A stretch of 32,130 nucleotides of DNA from Eubacterium sp. GTDB lineage: Bacteria; Bacillota; Clostridia; Lachnospirales; Lachnospiraceae. Made by a program: the position numbers and the translations under genes. The DNA lies in contig JAFOIV010000079.1 of the NCBI GenBank assembly GCA_017420535.1, positions 1-32,130 on the forward strand. The letters are read 5' to 3'. A model generated the notes under the pieces. The model ran no database searches. It saw nothing but the letters and a program-made list of their open reading frames with translations, and was not told the origin of the DNA. Below, in pieces: positions 1 through 7,601 of this stretch; position 1 is the first letter of the stretch; every line of letters begins with the position of its first letter.

Positions 1-54
1 AAAAATCAAATTAATAAAAAGTAAAGTTAATAAAAAAGTGTGACGCCAAGCACA

Positions 55-90
55 AATTAAAAAGACAGTCAGCATGCCTTCTGACTGTCT
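55..90 (-). terminator. rpsO terminator
   Basis: A perfect 10-bp stem (AGACAGTCAG/CTGACTGTCT, 63-72 and 81-90) has an 8-nt loop. Read on the minus strand it is followed by TTTTTAATT, as in a Rho-independent terminator. It lies 55 bases past the rpsO stop codon. Confidence 0.85.
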
Positions 91-145
91 CTTTATATTT
101 TGTGTGTTTTCGATATTTTTTAAAGAATTTGAACTTTGTATCTTA

Positions 146-412
146 TTATTTTCTAAGACCAAGTTCTGCAATGATTGCTCTGTAGCGCTCGATATCCTTA
201 TCCTTAAGGTATCCAAGCAGATTTCTTCTCTGACCTACCATCTTAAGAAGACCTCTTCTTGAGTGATGATCATTTGGATGTGAAGCGAAGTGAACGTTAA
301 GATCATTGATTCTTGCTGTAAGAATAGCGATCTGAACTTCAGGACAACCTGTGTCGTTAGCTCCCTTGCCGAACTTTGCAGCAAGCTCTGCCTTCTTTTC
401 CTTTGTAATCAT
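146..412 (-). CDS. rpsO: 30S ribosomal protein S15
   Basis: This 88-residue protein has the usual full length of bacterial S15, a primary 16S rRNA binding protein of the small-subunit platform. The family signature region is visible around residues 37-70 ([18 protein letters not shown], then [14 protein letters not shown]). An AAGGAGG ribosome binding site sits in the leader 10 bases before the ATG. The gene forms a one-gene unit, with a promoter overlapping the 3' end of aroC and a strong terminator downstream. In many Firmicutes pnp follows rpsO, but here the terminator and the window edge leave no pnp in view. Identification is secure. Confidence 0.97.
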   Translation of the reverse strand: MITKEKKAELAAKFGKGANDTGCPEVQIAILTARINDLNVHFASHPNDHHSRRGLLKMVGQRRNLLGYLKDKDIERYRAIIAELGLRK

Positions 413-490
413 TTGTTTTTCCTCCTTGTTACTAGATTAAATCCATTCACTGAGCAGCGGTCGGAGTCGTCCAACTGCTAAGTAAAGGCT
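413..490 (-). promoter_or_regulatory. rpsO 5' leader with inverted repeat
   Basis: The roughly 75-nt untranslated leader between the predicted start site and the rpsO ATG contains AGCAG (minus strand) pairing with CTGCT (453-457 and 475-479 on plus). Further G-C pairs lie inside, and the AAGGAGG site comes after it. S15 is known to repress its own mRNA through leader structures in several bacteria, so this is a candidate autoregulatory site. The structure is seen; the regulation is inferred. Confidence 0.4.
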
Positions 491-496
491 CTGTAT

Positions 497-525
497 ATAT
501 TAACAGATGAAGCATTTAATTGCAA
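497..525 (-). promoter_or_regulatory. rpsO sigma-A type promoter
   Basis: On the minus strand, TTGCAA (520-525) and TAATAT (497-502) are separated by exactly 17 bases. The -35 box lies inside the last codons of aroC. Start of transcription is expected near 490. Confidence 0.7.
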
Positions 526-1619
526 GAATAAATTTTAAGCACATTCTCCATCTTTGATGTGCAATTTTGTAATAAAAGATCAGCAATAACCAATGCTGTC
601 ATAGTTTCAACTACTACAACTGCACGCGGAGCAACTATCGGATCATGACGCCCTTTTATTTCAATATCTACTTCTTCGTTCTTATTATTAACTGTATGCT
701 GTTTTTGATATATAGAAGGTGTTGGTTTAAATGCCGCTCGAAGGACTAGATCACCTCCATCACTGATTCCACCAAGCACTCCACCTGAATGGTTTGTTTC
801 TTTTACAACTTTACCATCTCTTATCCTAAAAGGATCATTATTTTCTGATCCTTTACTAGCAGCTGCCTTAAAGCCATCTCCTATTTCAAAACCTTTTACA
901 GCTCCAATGGAAAATATAGCTTCAGCAAGTCTGGAATCCAGCTTTTCAAAAACCGGTTCTCCAAGGCCAACAGGAAGTCCTTTACAAATAAGTTCTACAA
1001 CTGCTCCAGAAGAATCTTTATCTTCAATCATTTTTTCCAGATATGCTTCAGCTTTTTTTGCTGCTTCTTTATCAGGCATATAAAGCTTATTATTCTTTAT
1101 TTCTTCCTTATCAAACTTTGAGTAATCAATCTCTATATCACCAACAGATTTAACATATGTAGTAAAATCAATACCTAAATATGAAAGCATCTTAATAGCA
1201 ATAGCCCCAGCTGCTACTCTTGCAGCTGTCTCTCTTCCGGATGATCTTCCACCACCACGGTAGTCTCTTATGCCAAATTTAGACTCAAATCCAAAATCAG
1301 CATGACCAGGACGATATACATCCATAATATTGCTATAATCTTTTGAAATCTGGGATGTATTTAATATCTGAAGAGAAATTGGAGTACCTGTGGTTTTTCC
1401 TTCAAAAATCCCTGACATGATCTTAACTTTATCAGCTTCATTTCTCATAGTGGTAAATTTAGACTGTCCGGGTTTTCTTCTATCAAGAAAAGACTGAATA
1501 TATTCTTCATCAATAGGAATACCAGCCGGACATCCATCTACTACAACGCCAATGCCTTCTCCATGAGATTCGCCCCAGGTAGAAATCTTAAGTAATGTGC
1601 CAAAAGTTGATCCTGCCAT
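516..1619 (-). CDS. aroC: Chorismate synthase
   Basis: This 367-residue enzyme is full length for the family. It converts 5-enolpyruvylshikimate-3-phosphate to chorismate, the last shikimate-pathway step before aromatic amino acids and folate, using reduced FMN in the cytosol. The signatures are clear: GESHG at 16-20 with the active-site histidine, RPGHAD at 103-108 with the second one, the glycine/arginine-rich GGGRSSGRETAARVAAGA at 122-139, and the late RAAFKPTPSI segment. An AAGGAG site precedes the ATG. A TATACT box at 1671-1676 may be its promoter, with only a T-rich -35 region. No terminator separates it from rpsO, whose promoter overlaps the aroC stop, so some read-through is possible. 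Confidence 0.97.
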   Translation of the reverse strand: MAGSTFGTLLKISTWGESHGEGIGVVVDGCPAGIPIDEEYIQSFLDRRKPGQSKFTTMRNEADKVKIMSGIFEGKTTGTPISLQILNTSQISKDYSNIMDVYRPGHADFGFESKFGIRDYRGGGRSSGRETAARVAAGAIAIKMLSYLGIDFTTYVKSVGDIEIDYSKFDKEEIKNNKLYMPDKEAAKKAEAYLEKMIEDKDSSGAVVELICKGLPVGLGEPVFEKLDSRLAEAIFSIGAVKGFEIGDGFKAAASKGSENNDPFRIRDGKVVKETNHSGGVLGGISDGGDLVLRAAFKPTPSIYQKQHTVNNKNEEVDIEIKGRHDPIVAPRAVVVVETMTALVIADLLLQNCTSKMENVLKIYSCN

Positions 1620-1689
1620 CTTTATTTCTCCTTATTTAGTACTCTTTAGAACATAAAAAAAACAAATAAAAGTATAACATAGAAAAAGA

Positions 1690-1730
1690 AAAAATAAAAC
1701 AGGACAAGGGGTAAAACCCCTCATCCCGTC
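1690..1730 (-). terminator. Terminator of the EAL-domain gene
   Basis: On the minus strand a stem of about 14 pairs (including G-U pairs) forms around AGGGG-TTTT-ACCCCT. TTATTTTTTC follows. It begins at the stop codon of the EAL gene, which it directly ends. Confidence 0.8.
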
Positions 1731-3414
1731 AAATTCTATCATTAGCCCATTTTATAAATTTATTAAATGGTATCGGTTTAGAATAATGGAACCCCTGTAA
1801 AGCAACTGCAGCACAACCTAAGGCTTTCTCTCTCATCAATTGATTTTCTATACCTTCAACACAGGTTTCTGCCCCGTAGATATCTGAATATTCCACAAAA
1901 CATTTAAGAGCTCTATTCTCTTTGTCACTGGTTTCGATATCTCTGATAAATGACCTGTCTATCTTAACAATATCCAGATCCAGATCTCTGATAAGATTTG
2001 CCGAAGAATAACCTGTACCAAAATCATCCAATGCAAATAATACTCCATAACTCTTAAGCTGAGCTACTATATTCTTAAGTCTGTTCTTTTCTATCAGTCT
2101 GCATCTTTCTGTAAGTTCCAGACAAAGATTTTCAGGAGGATATCCTACCTCTTCTATAACTCTTATCACATCTCGTACAAAAGTTGATTTTTGAAGCTGA
2201 GTATAAGCTATATTAACATGAAGTAAAAAGGCTTTTCTTTTCTTCACAAAATCCAGACAGTCAGTTAAGGATTTTCTTATGATCCAAAGTCCTAATAGAT
2301 AAAATCTGGCATCTAACTCAACCACAGGCATAAATACATCTGGTGGAACATAGCCAAATTCATCATCCCTCCATCTAAGCAATGCTTCTGCTGCAATAAG
2401 CTTCTCAGATTTCGCATCCACAATAGGCTGATAAAACATTTCAAAGCCTTTAAAATTATCCATTATAGATATACGTATACGATTTATCTTTTGAAGAGTT
2501 TCCTGGGAGTTATCACTAGCAATGTCATTAAAATCCACCAGAGCCCCATTTTCTTCACGCTTAGATTTCTGGAAAGCTGTATTTAAGCAGACAAATAAAG
2601 TATTATCATCCACATTAAACTGATCCAGCTTTATAAAAGCACCATTTAATCTAAGGGGCACTTTATAATCATCAACTTCAATACCTTCCTGCATCCATAA
2701 AGAAAGTTTATCATATTTTTCTTTCAACTGATCCATAGTAATACTATGGCTAATAAGAATGGACTGTGTGCCATCAAGTCTGAAATAATCCCCTAAATTC
2801 GCAAATTCATCAGCAAATCTTCTAGCCATCTGATAAATGGTCCTATTACCAATCTCATAACCATAAAGGGAATTTACTCTAGAGAATTTAGAAGGTCCAA
2901 ACATAACAATGGTTGCTTCAATATGATTTTTAATATGATCAGATAACATCTCAAAAAAACCTGATCTATTCATCAGACCTGTTAACTGATCAATTTTATT
3001 TTCCAGTGTGTGATTTTTTATGCATCCGCCAAAATACTTAGGCTTACCATCATCCCCCCGGATAACAACACCACGACAAGTACACATATCATACCTGCCA
3101 TTCTTCTCCATCGCCCTGTACTGCATATCATGAAAATTCATCTCTCCGCCAAAGATCATTTCAATACTTTTATGATAAGTATCTCTATCATCAGGATGAA
3201 TCCTCTTTTCCCATTCTAATCCGGCATTTATCATATGTGTTCCCGGAAGATCAAAAGTATCCACAGCATTTCTGGACCATATGGAATAGTCATGTTCCAT
3301 ATCAGAAAGGAAAACGTATTTGTCATCCGCAGTAAGCTGAAAGGCCTGAAACAGATCTTCCAGTTGTTTTTTCCATAATGGCTTTTCTTCATTTACCCCG
3401 TTTATATCTGACAT
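1729..3414 (-). CDS. PAS/degenerate GGDEF/EAL protein, predicted c-di-GMP phosphodiesterase
   Basis: A 561-residue cytosolic signalling protein with no membrane segment. It has a PAS-type sensor fold at about 31-140, a GGDEF-fold domain at 141-300 and an EAL domain at 320-555. The GGDEF signature is replaced by DGTQS (214-218), so diguanylate cyclase activity is unlikely. The EAL domain keeps the metal and catalytic set: EALLRW (E343), N401, ELTE (433-436), DDFGTGYSS (463-471), K484, E520 and Q540. It should therefore hydrolyse cyclic di-GMP to pGpG, with the PAS and dead GGDEF domains probably regulating it. A longer frame starts 27 bases upstream, but GGAGGAG lies 4 bases before the internal ATG, which is chosen here. 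It is a single-gene unit with its own promoter and terminator; the ligand of the PAS domain is unknown. Confidence 0.9.
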   Translation of the reverse strand: MSDINGVNEEKPLWKKQLEDLFQAFQLTADDKYVFLSDMEHDYSIWSRNAVDTFDLPGTHMINAGLEWEKRIHPDDRDTYHKSIEMIFGGEMNFHDMQYRAMEKNGRYDMCTCRGVVIRGDDGKPKYFGGCIKNHTLENKIDQLTGLMNRSGFFEMLSDHIKNHIEATIVMFGPSKFSRVNSLYGYEIGNRTIYQMARRFADEFANLGDYFRLDGTQSILISHSITMDQLKEKYDKLSLWMQEGIEVDDYKVPLRLNGAFIKLDQFNVDDNTLFVCLNTAFQKSKREENGALVDFNDIASDNSQETLQKINRIRISIMDNFKGFEMFYQPIVDAKSEKLIAAEALLRWRDDEFGYVPPDVFMPVVELDARFYLLGLWIIRKSLTDCLDFVKKRKAFLLHVNIAYTQLQKSTFVRDVIRVIEEVGYPPENLCLELTERCRLIEKNRLKNIVAQLKSYGVLFALDDFGTGYSSANLIRDLDLDIVKIDRSFIRDIETSDKENRALKCFVEYSDIYGAETCVEGIENQLMREKALGCAAVALQGFHYSKPIPFNKFIKWANDRI

Positions 3415-3464
3415 AAAACTCCTCCATATCACTTTTTCCAATACAAACCGCCATTTATAGAGAT

Positions 3465-3494
3465 ATTATAACATTTTCCTATTGTTTCTAACAA
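3465..3494 (-). promoter_or_regulatory. Promoter of the EAL-domain gene
   Basis: On the minus strand TTGTTA (3489-3494) and a perfect TATAAT (3465-3470) are 18 bases apart. The -35 box lies inside a perfect inverted repeat at 3481-3495 (ATTGTT-3 nt-AACAAT on the minus strand), which could be an operator. Confidence 0.6.
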
Positions 3495-3512
3495 TAAAAC
3501 TGTCATTTTATA

Positions 3513-3555
3513 TTTTGAAAAAAATATGAACGCCCCCAGGCTAAAAGGGGCGTTC
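3513..3555 (-). terminator. Terminator of the maltodextrin operon
   Basis: A perfect 9-bp GC-rich stem (GAACGCCCC/GGGGCGTTC, 3528-3536 and 3547-3555) is followed on the minus strand by ATATTTTTTT. It lies 17 bases past the GH13 stop codon. Confidence 0.88.
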
Positions 3556-3572
3556 AAGTAGAAGAACGAAAC

Positions 3573-5237
3573 TTATATTATTAATCCTCCAAAGCAAGGG
3601 ACATTTATTTCTTTCCCCTCCTGCTCTGTAAGAGTAACAACCCTGTCTTTTGCAGAATTATTGATAATAACTGTGACTTTATCATCCTTACATTCTCTTG
3701 AGAATATATAGAGACCTTCCTCATCAGTTTTGATACATTTGTAATCTCCATATCTTAAGGCAGGATGATCTTTTCTTGTTTTAATCCAGCTTCTGATCTT
3801 ATCACTAAAGTCCAGATCCAGATCATTCCAAGGCATTGGTGCTCTATATTCCGGCTCTGTATCGCCGGATATAAGCCCTTCATCCCCGTAGAAAACCGAA
3901 GGAATACCAGGCGCCATCATAAGATAAAATGTTGCCAGCTGAAGTTTTCTCTTATCACCATTGCAATAGAATAAAAATCTTGGAACGTCATGAGAATCCA
4001 GGAAATTCATCTGAGAAAGTGACACCGGCCAAGGATATCTTACAAATGATTTCTGGATCATATCATCAAATACGCTGGCACTTATTATATTCTTTGCAAA
4101 GAAATCTCTGCAAAGATATGTAAATGTATAATTCATGGCAGAATCAAACTGATCTCCTTTAAGCCATACGTCTGCATCTTCCCAGATTTCAGCAATAAGG
4201 AATGCATCTTTCTTTTCTTCTTTTACTGCTTTTCGAAAAGCACGCCAGGTATCATGATCAACTTCATTTGCCACATCCAGTCGCCATCCGTCGATATCAA
4301 ACTCTTTAATCCAGTATCTTCCAACGTCACAGATATATTTTCGAACCTCCGGATTACCGGTATTAAGCTTTGGCATTTCTTTTACATAGGCAAAGCATTC
4401 GTAATTAGGCGGATCCTTATATTCCAAAGGAAAATGAAGGTCATAAAACCAATCTTTATATCCAGACTTTTCCTGATTTTCCATCACATCTTTAAATGCA
4501 AAGAAGTCAGGTCCTGAATGATTAAATACACCATCCAGAATAATCCTCATACCATTAGCATGTATTTTTTCTACTAATTCCTTAAAATCGTCCTTTGTTC
4601 CAAATAATGGATCAATATCAAAATAATCAATAGTATCATATTTATGATAGGAATTTGCCTTGAATATCGGATTAAGATATATAAGATTACAACCAAGATC
4701 TTTTATATGATCAAGATTTTCAATGACTCCTCTTAACGTACCACCAAGCTTATTTTCAACAAGCCCCCTGGTCTCTTTCACATTGATAAGTTCTCTTTTA
4801 CCGCTGGCAAAACTGTCCGGGAAAATGTGATACATTACCGCATCAGCCACCCATTCAGGTTCATCTATCACTTCTTCTCTTCTGATAAATGGAAATTGAA
4901 AATACTCTGTTCTATGGGCATCCATCTTTTTATCAAAGCCCCTGGAATAATAGTAAAGCTTTTCATTTCCGGCACATAAAAGGAAATAATAGCAGACCCT
5001 GGTATACTCCGTATTAATATGTGCTTCGTAATAATCAAACAGATCGTCTTTAGCTGTTCTTTCTAATTTCACCACAGTAACAGGGATTGGCTCAACATAA
5101 GCCACCCTGTCACCAAAATATAAATAAACTGAATCAATATCATTTTTAGCTGTTCTTATTCGAATAACCAGCTCATTTTCATTGATAGCATATGCATACT
5201 GAGATAAAGGCATATGCAAAATAGCTTCTTTTATCAT
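3573..5237 (-). CDS. GH13 maltodextrin hydrolase (cyclomaltodextrinase/neopullulanase type)
   Basis: A 554-residue alpha-amylase family enzyme without a signal peptide, so it acts in the cytosol on imported maltodextrins. The N-terminal 120 residues look like the beta-sandwich of the cyclomaltodextrinase group. The barrel shows region I DGVFNH (235-240), region V MPKLN (288-292, typical of this subgroup), region II GWRLDVANE (317-325, nucleophile D321), acid/base E350 in AEIW, and region IV SHD with D417. All three catalytic carboxylates are present. It starts 2 bases after malG, with AAAGGA before the ATG, and is the last gene of the operon. The exact preference (maltodextrin, cyclodextrin or pullulan) cannot be read from the sequence. 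Confidence 0.92.
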   Translation of the reverse strand: MIKEAILHMPLSQYAYAINENELVIRIRTAKNDIDSVYLYFGDRVAYVEPIPVTVVKLERTAKDDLFDYYEAHINTEYTRVCYYFLLCAGNEKLYYYSRGFDKKMDAHRTEYFQFPFIRREEVIDEPEWVADAVMYHIFPDSFASGKRELINVKETRGLVENKLGGTLRGVIENLDHIKDLGCNLIYLNPIFKANSYHKYDTIDYFDIDPLFGTKDDFKELVEKIHANGMRIILDGVFNHSGPDFFAFKDVMENQEKSGYKDWFYDLHFPLEYKDPPNYECFAYVKEMPKLNTGNPEVRKYICDVGRYWIKEFDIDGWRLDVANEVDHDTWRAFRKAVKEEKKDAFLIAEIWEDADVWLKGDQFDSAMNYTFTYLCRDFFAKNIISASVFDDMIQKSFVRYPWPVSLSQMNFLDSHDVPRFLFYCNGDKRKLQLATFYLMMAPGIPSVFYGDEGLISGDTEPEYRAPMPWNDLDLDFSDKIRSWIKTRKDHPALRYGDYKCIKTDEEGLYIFSRECKDDKVTVIINNSAKDRVVTLTEQEGKEINVPCFGGLII

Positions 5238-5239
5238 AA

Positions 5240-6085
5240 TTATCCTTTTACTGCTCCACCTGTGATGCCTTCAACATAGAATCTCTGCATAAGCATGAAA
5301 AGTACGGATATAGGCACCGCAACTATTATGCCACCTGCGCAGAATACCGAGAAATAATCCCCTACAAGAGTCCTCTGAACCAGATTGAAAAGTCCCATAG
5401 AAACAGTCCAATCAGCAGGATTCTTAGATCTGATCATAAGACGAGCCATAAGGAAATCCATCCATGGTGTAAGGAAAGAATTTATAACTGTATAAACTAT
5501 GATAGGCTTTGAAAGAGGAATAACAATCCTGGTAAAAATCTTATATTCTGATGCTCCCTCTAATTTAGCCGACTCTCTAAGAGATAAAGGAATTGTATCG
5601 AAGAACCCTTTACATATAAGGTATCCAAGACCTGAACCTGCAGAATAAACCATGATAAGTCCGATCCTGCTGTTGGTAAGTCCCAGCAATTTCATAATGA
5701 AATATATAGCTATCATGGAAAGGACACTTGGGAACATACCTAAAATGATAGAAAAGCTCATAAGTTCTTTTCTTCCTCGGAATCTCATGCAGCTAAAAGC
5801 ATATGACACCATAAGCACAAAGCTTGTAGAAACAGCACAGGTAAAAATACCGATTATAAGTGAATTCTTAAACCAGGCCGGGAAGTTAGCAACTGTGTCA
5901 GGTCTGAAGAACAACTGTTTAAAGTTATCCAGGGTGATTTCATCCGGGAAGAAATGCATTGTATTGATTCCCTTATACCCTGAAAGAGAGGTTACAAAAA
6001 GCCATATAATCGGAATCAGCCATACAAAGGCAAGAAAAGCTAAAACTATATGTCTTATTATGGGTTTTATTACTTTTTTTGTCAT
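5240..6085 (-). CDS. malG: Maltodextrin ABC transporter permease, MalG type
   Basis: A 281-residue inner-membrane permease with about six membrane helices. It carries the cytoplasmic loop that docks the ATPase (ESAKLEGASEYKIFTRIVIP), the family EAA motif. It should pair with the MalF-type permease just upstream. The longest frame starts at 6154, inside malF, but the ATG at 6083-6085 overlaps the malF stop as TAATG and has AGGAGG 10 bases before it. That is the start used here, and it implies translational coupling. Sugar specificity is inferred from the GH13 neighbour and the divergent LacI-type regulator; another alpha-glucoside is possible. Confidence 0.9.
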   Translation of the reverse strand: MTKKVIKPIIRHIVLAFLAFVWLIPIIWLFVTSLSGYKGINTMHFFPDEITLDNFKQLFFRPDTVANFPAWFKNSLIIGIFTCAVSTSFVLMVSYAFSCMRFRGRKELMSFSIILGMFPSVLSMIAIYFIMKLLGLTNSRIGLIMVYSAGSGLGYLICKGFFDTIPLSLRESAKLEGASEYKIFTRIVIPLSKPIIVYTVINSFLTPWMDFLMARLMIRSKNPADWTVSMGLFNLVQRTLVGDYFSVFCAGGIIVAVPISVLFMLMQRFYVEGITGGAVKG

Positions 6086-7494
6086 TACTGATACGCCTCC
6101 TCTTTTGCTCCTGCCACCATCTTTGAGAAAGTAAACAACGTAAGGCTCGCACAAATGATAAATACACAGATACCGATAACTGATGCCATCTTATAATTGG
6201 AATAATCATTGGTCAGTGTAAACAGCCATGTTATAAGAAGATCCACTTCCTTGGCATTAGAATTTGCATAATTCATATTTGTTGTTACGTAATCACTGGT
6301 TAAAAGATAGATAACATTAAAGTTATTTATATTCGCAATAAATGATGATATAAGGCTAGGACCTGTAATAAAGAAAATGTAAGGCATGGTAATCTTCCAG
6401 AAGATCTGTCTTTCTGATGCCCCATCAATCTTTGCACTTTCAAGCTGATCAGCAGGAATATTCATAAGGATTCCTGTTGCAGATATCATCTGGAAAGGAA
6501 CACCTACCCAGATATTGATAAGGATAACCGAAACAAACGCCCAGCCCGGTTTTGAAAGGAAAGGTATATAACTAAGGCCCTTTCCCACAAGGCCAATATT
6601 CTGAAGAAATTCAGTAATACCAAGGCGGTTGCAGATACCATTTACAATACCATAGTCACCAAACATCTTTCCTACAAGAAGTAAGGTTACAAACTGAGGG
6701 ATGGCAATCGTTATAACAAAACAGGTTCTCCAGAACTTAGGCCACTTTGTTCTCTTATCGTTGATAAATTTTGCAAGGATGATTCCTCCGAAGAAAGTTG
6801 TGGCTGTTGAAAATAAAGCCCACACCAGAGTCCAGACAAGAACTCTTGCAAATACATATCCAAAAGAAACAGTTGATGTAGTTGTAAATAAAGTCTTGAA
6901 ATTAGTAAATCCAACCCAGGAAAACAGGTAAGTTGGAGGCTGGTGATCTCCATCATAATTAGTAAATGCGATACAGATAAGAAAAATTATAGGAATAACA
7001 TTTACAAGAATGATACCAAGTCCTGGTAATGTAAGAAGTGTTTTATAGAACTTATGATTAAAAAGTTCCTTAACATCTTCTTTAAATGAATTGATATGCT
7101 TATTGTTCTCCTTAAGCTGCTGAAGCTCAAAGTTAGCTTTTACATTACTTATTGCAAGAAATATATAAGCTACTATAAATAAAATACCGATGATCCCGCA
7201 AAGAAGGATCAACAGTGAATTGTCGTAATCATTAACCACTTTAGTAAGGGTTTTAGGATCAAAAATCTCTTCTCTTTGAATTGTTCCGAGAGTGGATAAT
7301 TTTGCGATATAATTTAATGAAAAACCAAATGTAAATACAAAAAACAATATCTGGATAAGCTGGAGCAATACCCCTTTTATATACTGTCCTCTAATGAAGT
7401 ATCCTATTCCGAATATTACAAATGACAGTTTTGTCCAGATATCGCCTCTTAAAAATGAATCTATAAATTTTTTTCTTTCAAATTGAACAGGCAT
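6085..7494 (-). CDS. malF: Maltodextrin ABC transporter permease, MalF type
   Basis: A 469-residue permease, long for a Gram-positive MalF homologue (often near 300). The extra length is an N-terminal part of about 150 residues with three or so predicted membrane segments (about 24-37, 43-63 and 93-118) before the conserved core that begins near FKEDVKELFNHKFYKT. The ATPase-docking EAA loop is present as ESAKIDGASERQIFWKITMP. An AAAGGGG site precedes the ATG. It is separated from malE by a 107-base gap holding a stable hairpin, and overlaps malG by one base. The pathway role, import of maltodextrin with MalE and MalG, is inferred from context. Confidence 0.9.
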   Translation of the reverse strand: MPVQFERKKFIDSFLRGDIWTKLSFVIFGIGYFIRGQYIKGVLLQLIQILFFVFTFGFSLNYIAKLSTLGTIQREEIFDPKTLTKVVNDYDNSLLILLCGIIGILFIVAYIFLAISNVKANFELQQLKENNKHINSFKEDVKELFNHKFYKTLLTLPGLGIILVNVIPIIFLICIAFTNYDGDHQPPTYLFSWVGFTNFKTLFTTTSTVSFGYVFARVLVWTLVWALFSTATTFFGGIILAKFINDKRTKWPKFWRTCFVITIAIPQFVTLLLVGKMFGDYGIVNGICNRLGITEFLQNIGLVGKGLSYIPFLSKPGWAFVSVILINIWVGVPFQMISATGILMNIPADQLESAKIDGASERQIFWKITMPYIFFITGPSLISSFIANINNFNVIYLLTSDYVTTNMNYANSNAKEVDLLITWLFTLTNDYSNYKMASVIGICVFIICASLTLFTFSKMVAGAKEEAYQ

Positions 7495-7534
7495 ACTTTT
7501 CCCCTTTTAGATAAAACAATGACTTCCTTTTAAC

Positions 7535-7573
7535 CTGCCGACAGAGAAAGAAATACTAAATCTCTGCCGGCAG
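7535..7573 (-). promoter_or_regulatory. malE-malF intercistronic hairpin
   Basis: A 12-bp stem with one mismatch (CTGCCGGCAGAG against CTCTGTCGGCAG on the minus strand) and a 15-nt loop lies between malE and malF. It has no following T-run, so it is not a classical terminator. Such hairpins are known to protect the upstream malE mRNA and keep binding protein in excess of permease. That role here is inferred. Confidence 0.6.
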
Positions 7574-7601
7574 AAATATTAATGAGAAAATTTAAGAATT
7601 A

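Noticed and set aside
5652-6134. 160-codon open frame on the plus strand opposite malG
   Set aside because: It is antisense to a clear permease gene, lacks a ribosome binding site and shows no family features. Low-GC codon bias leaves such mirror frames open.
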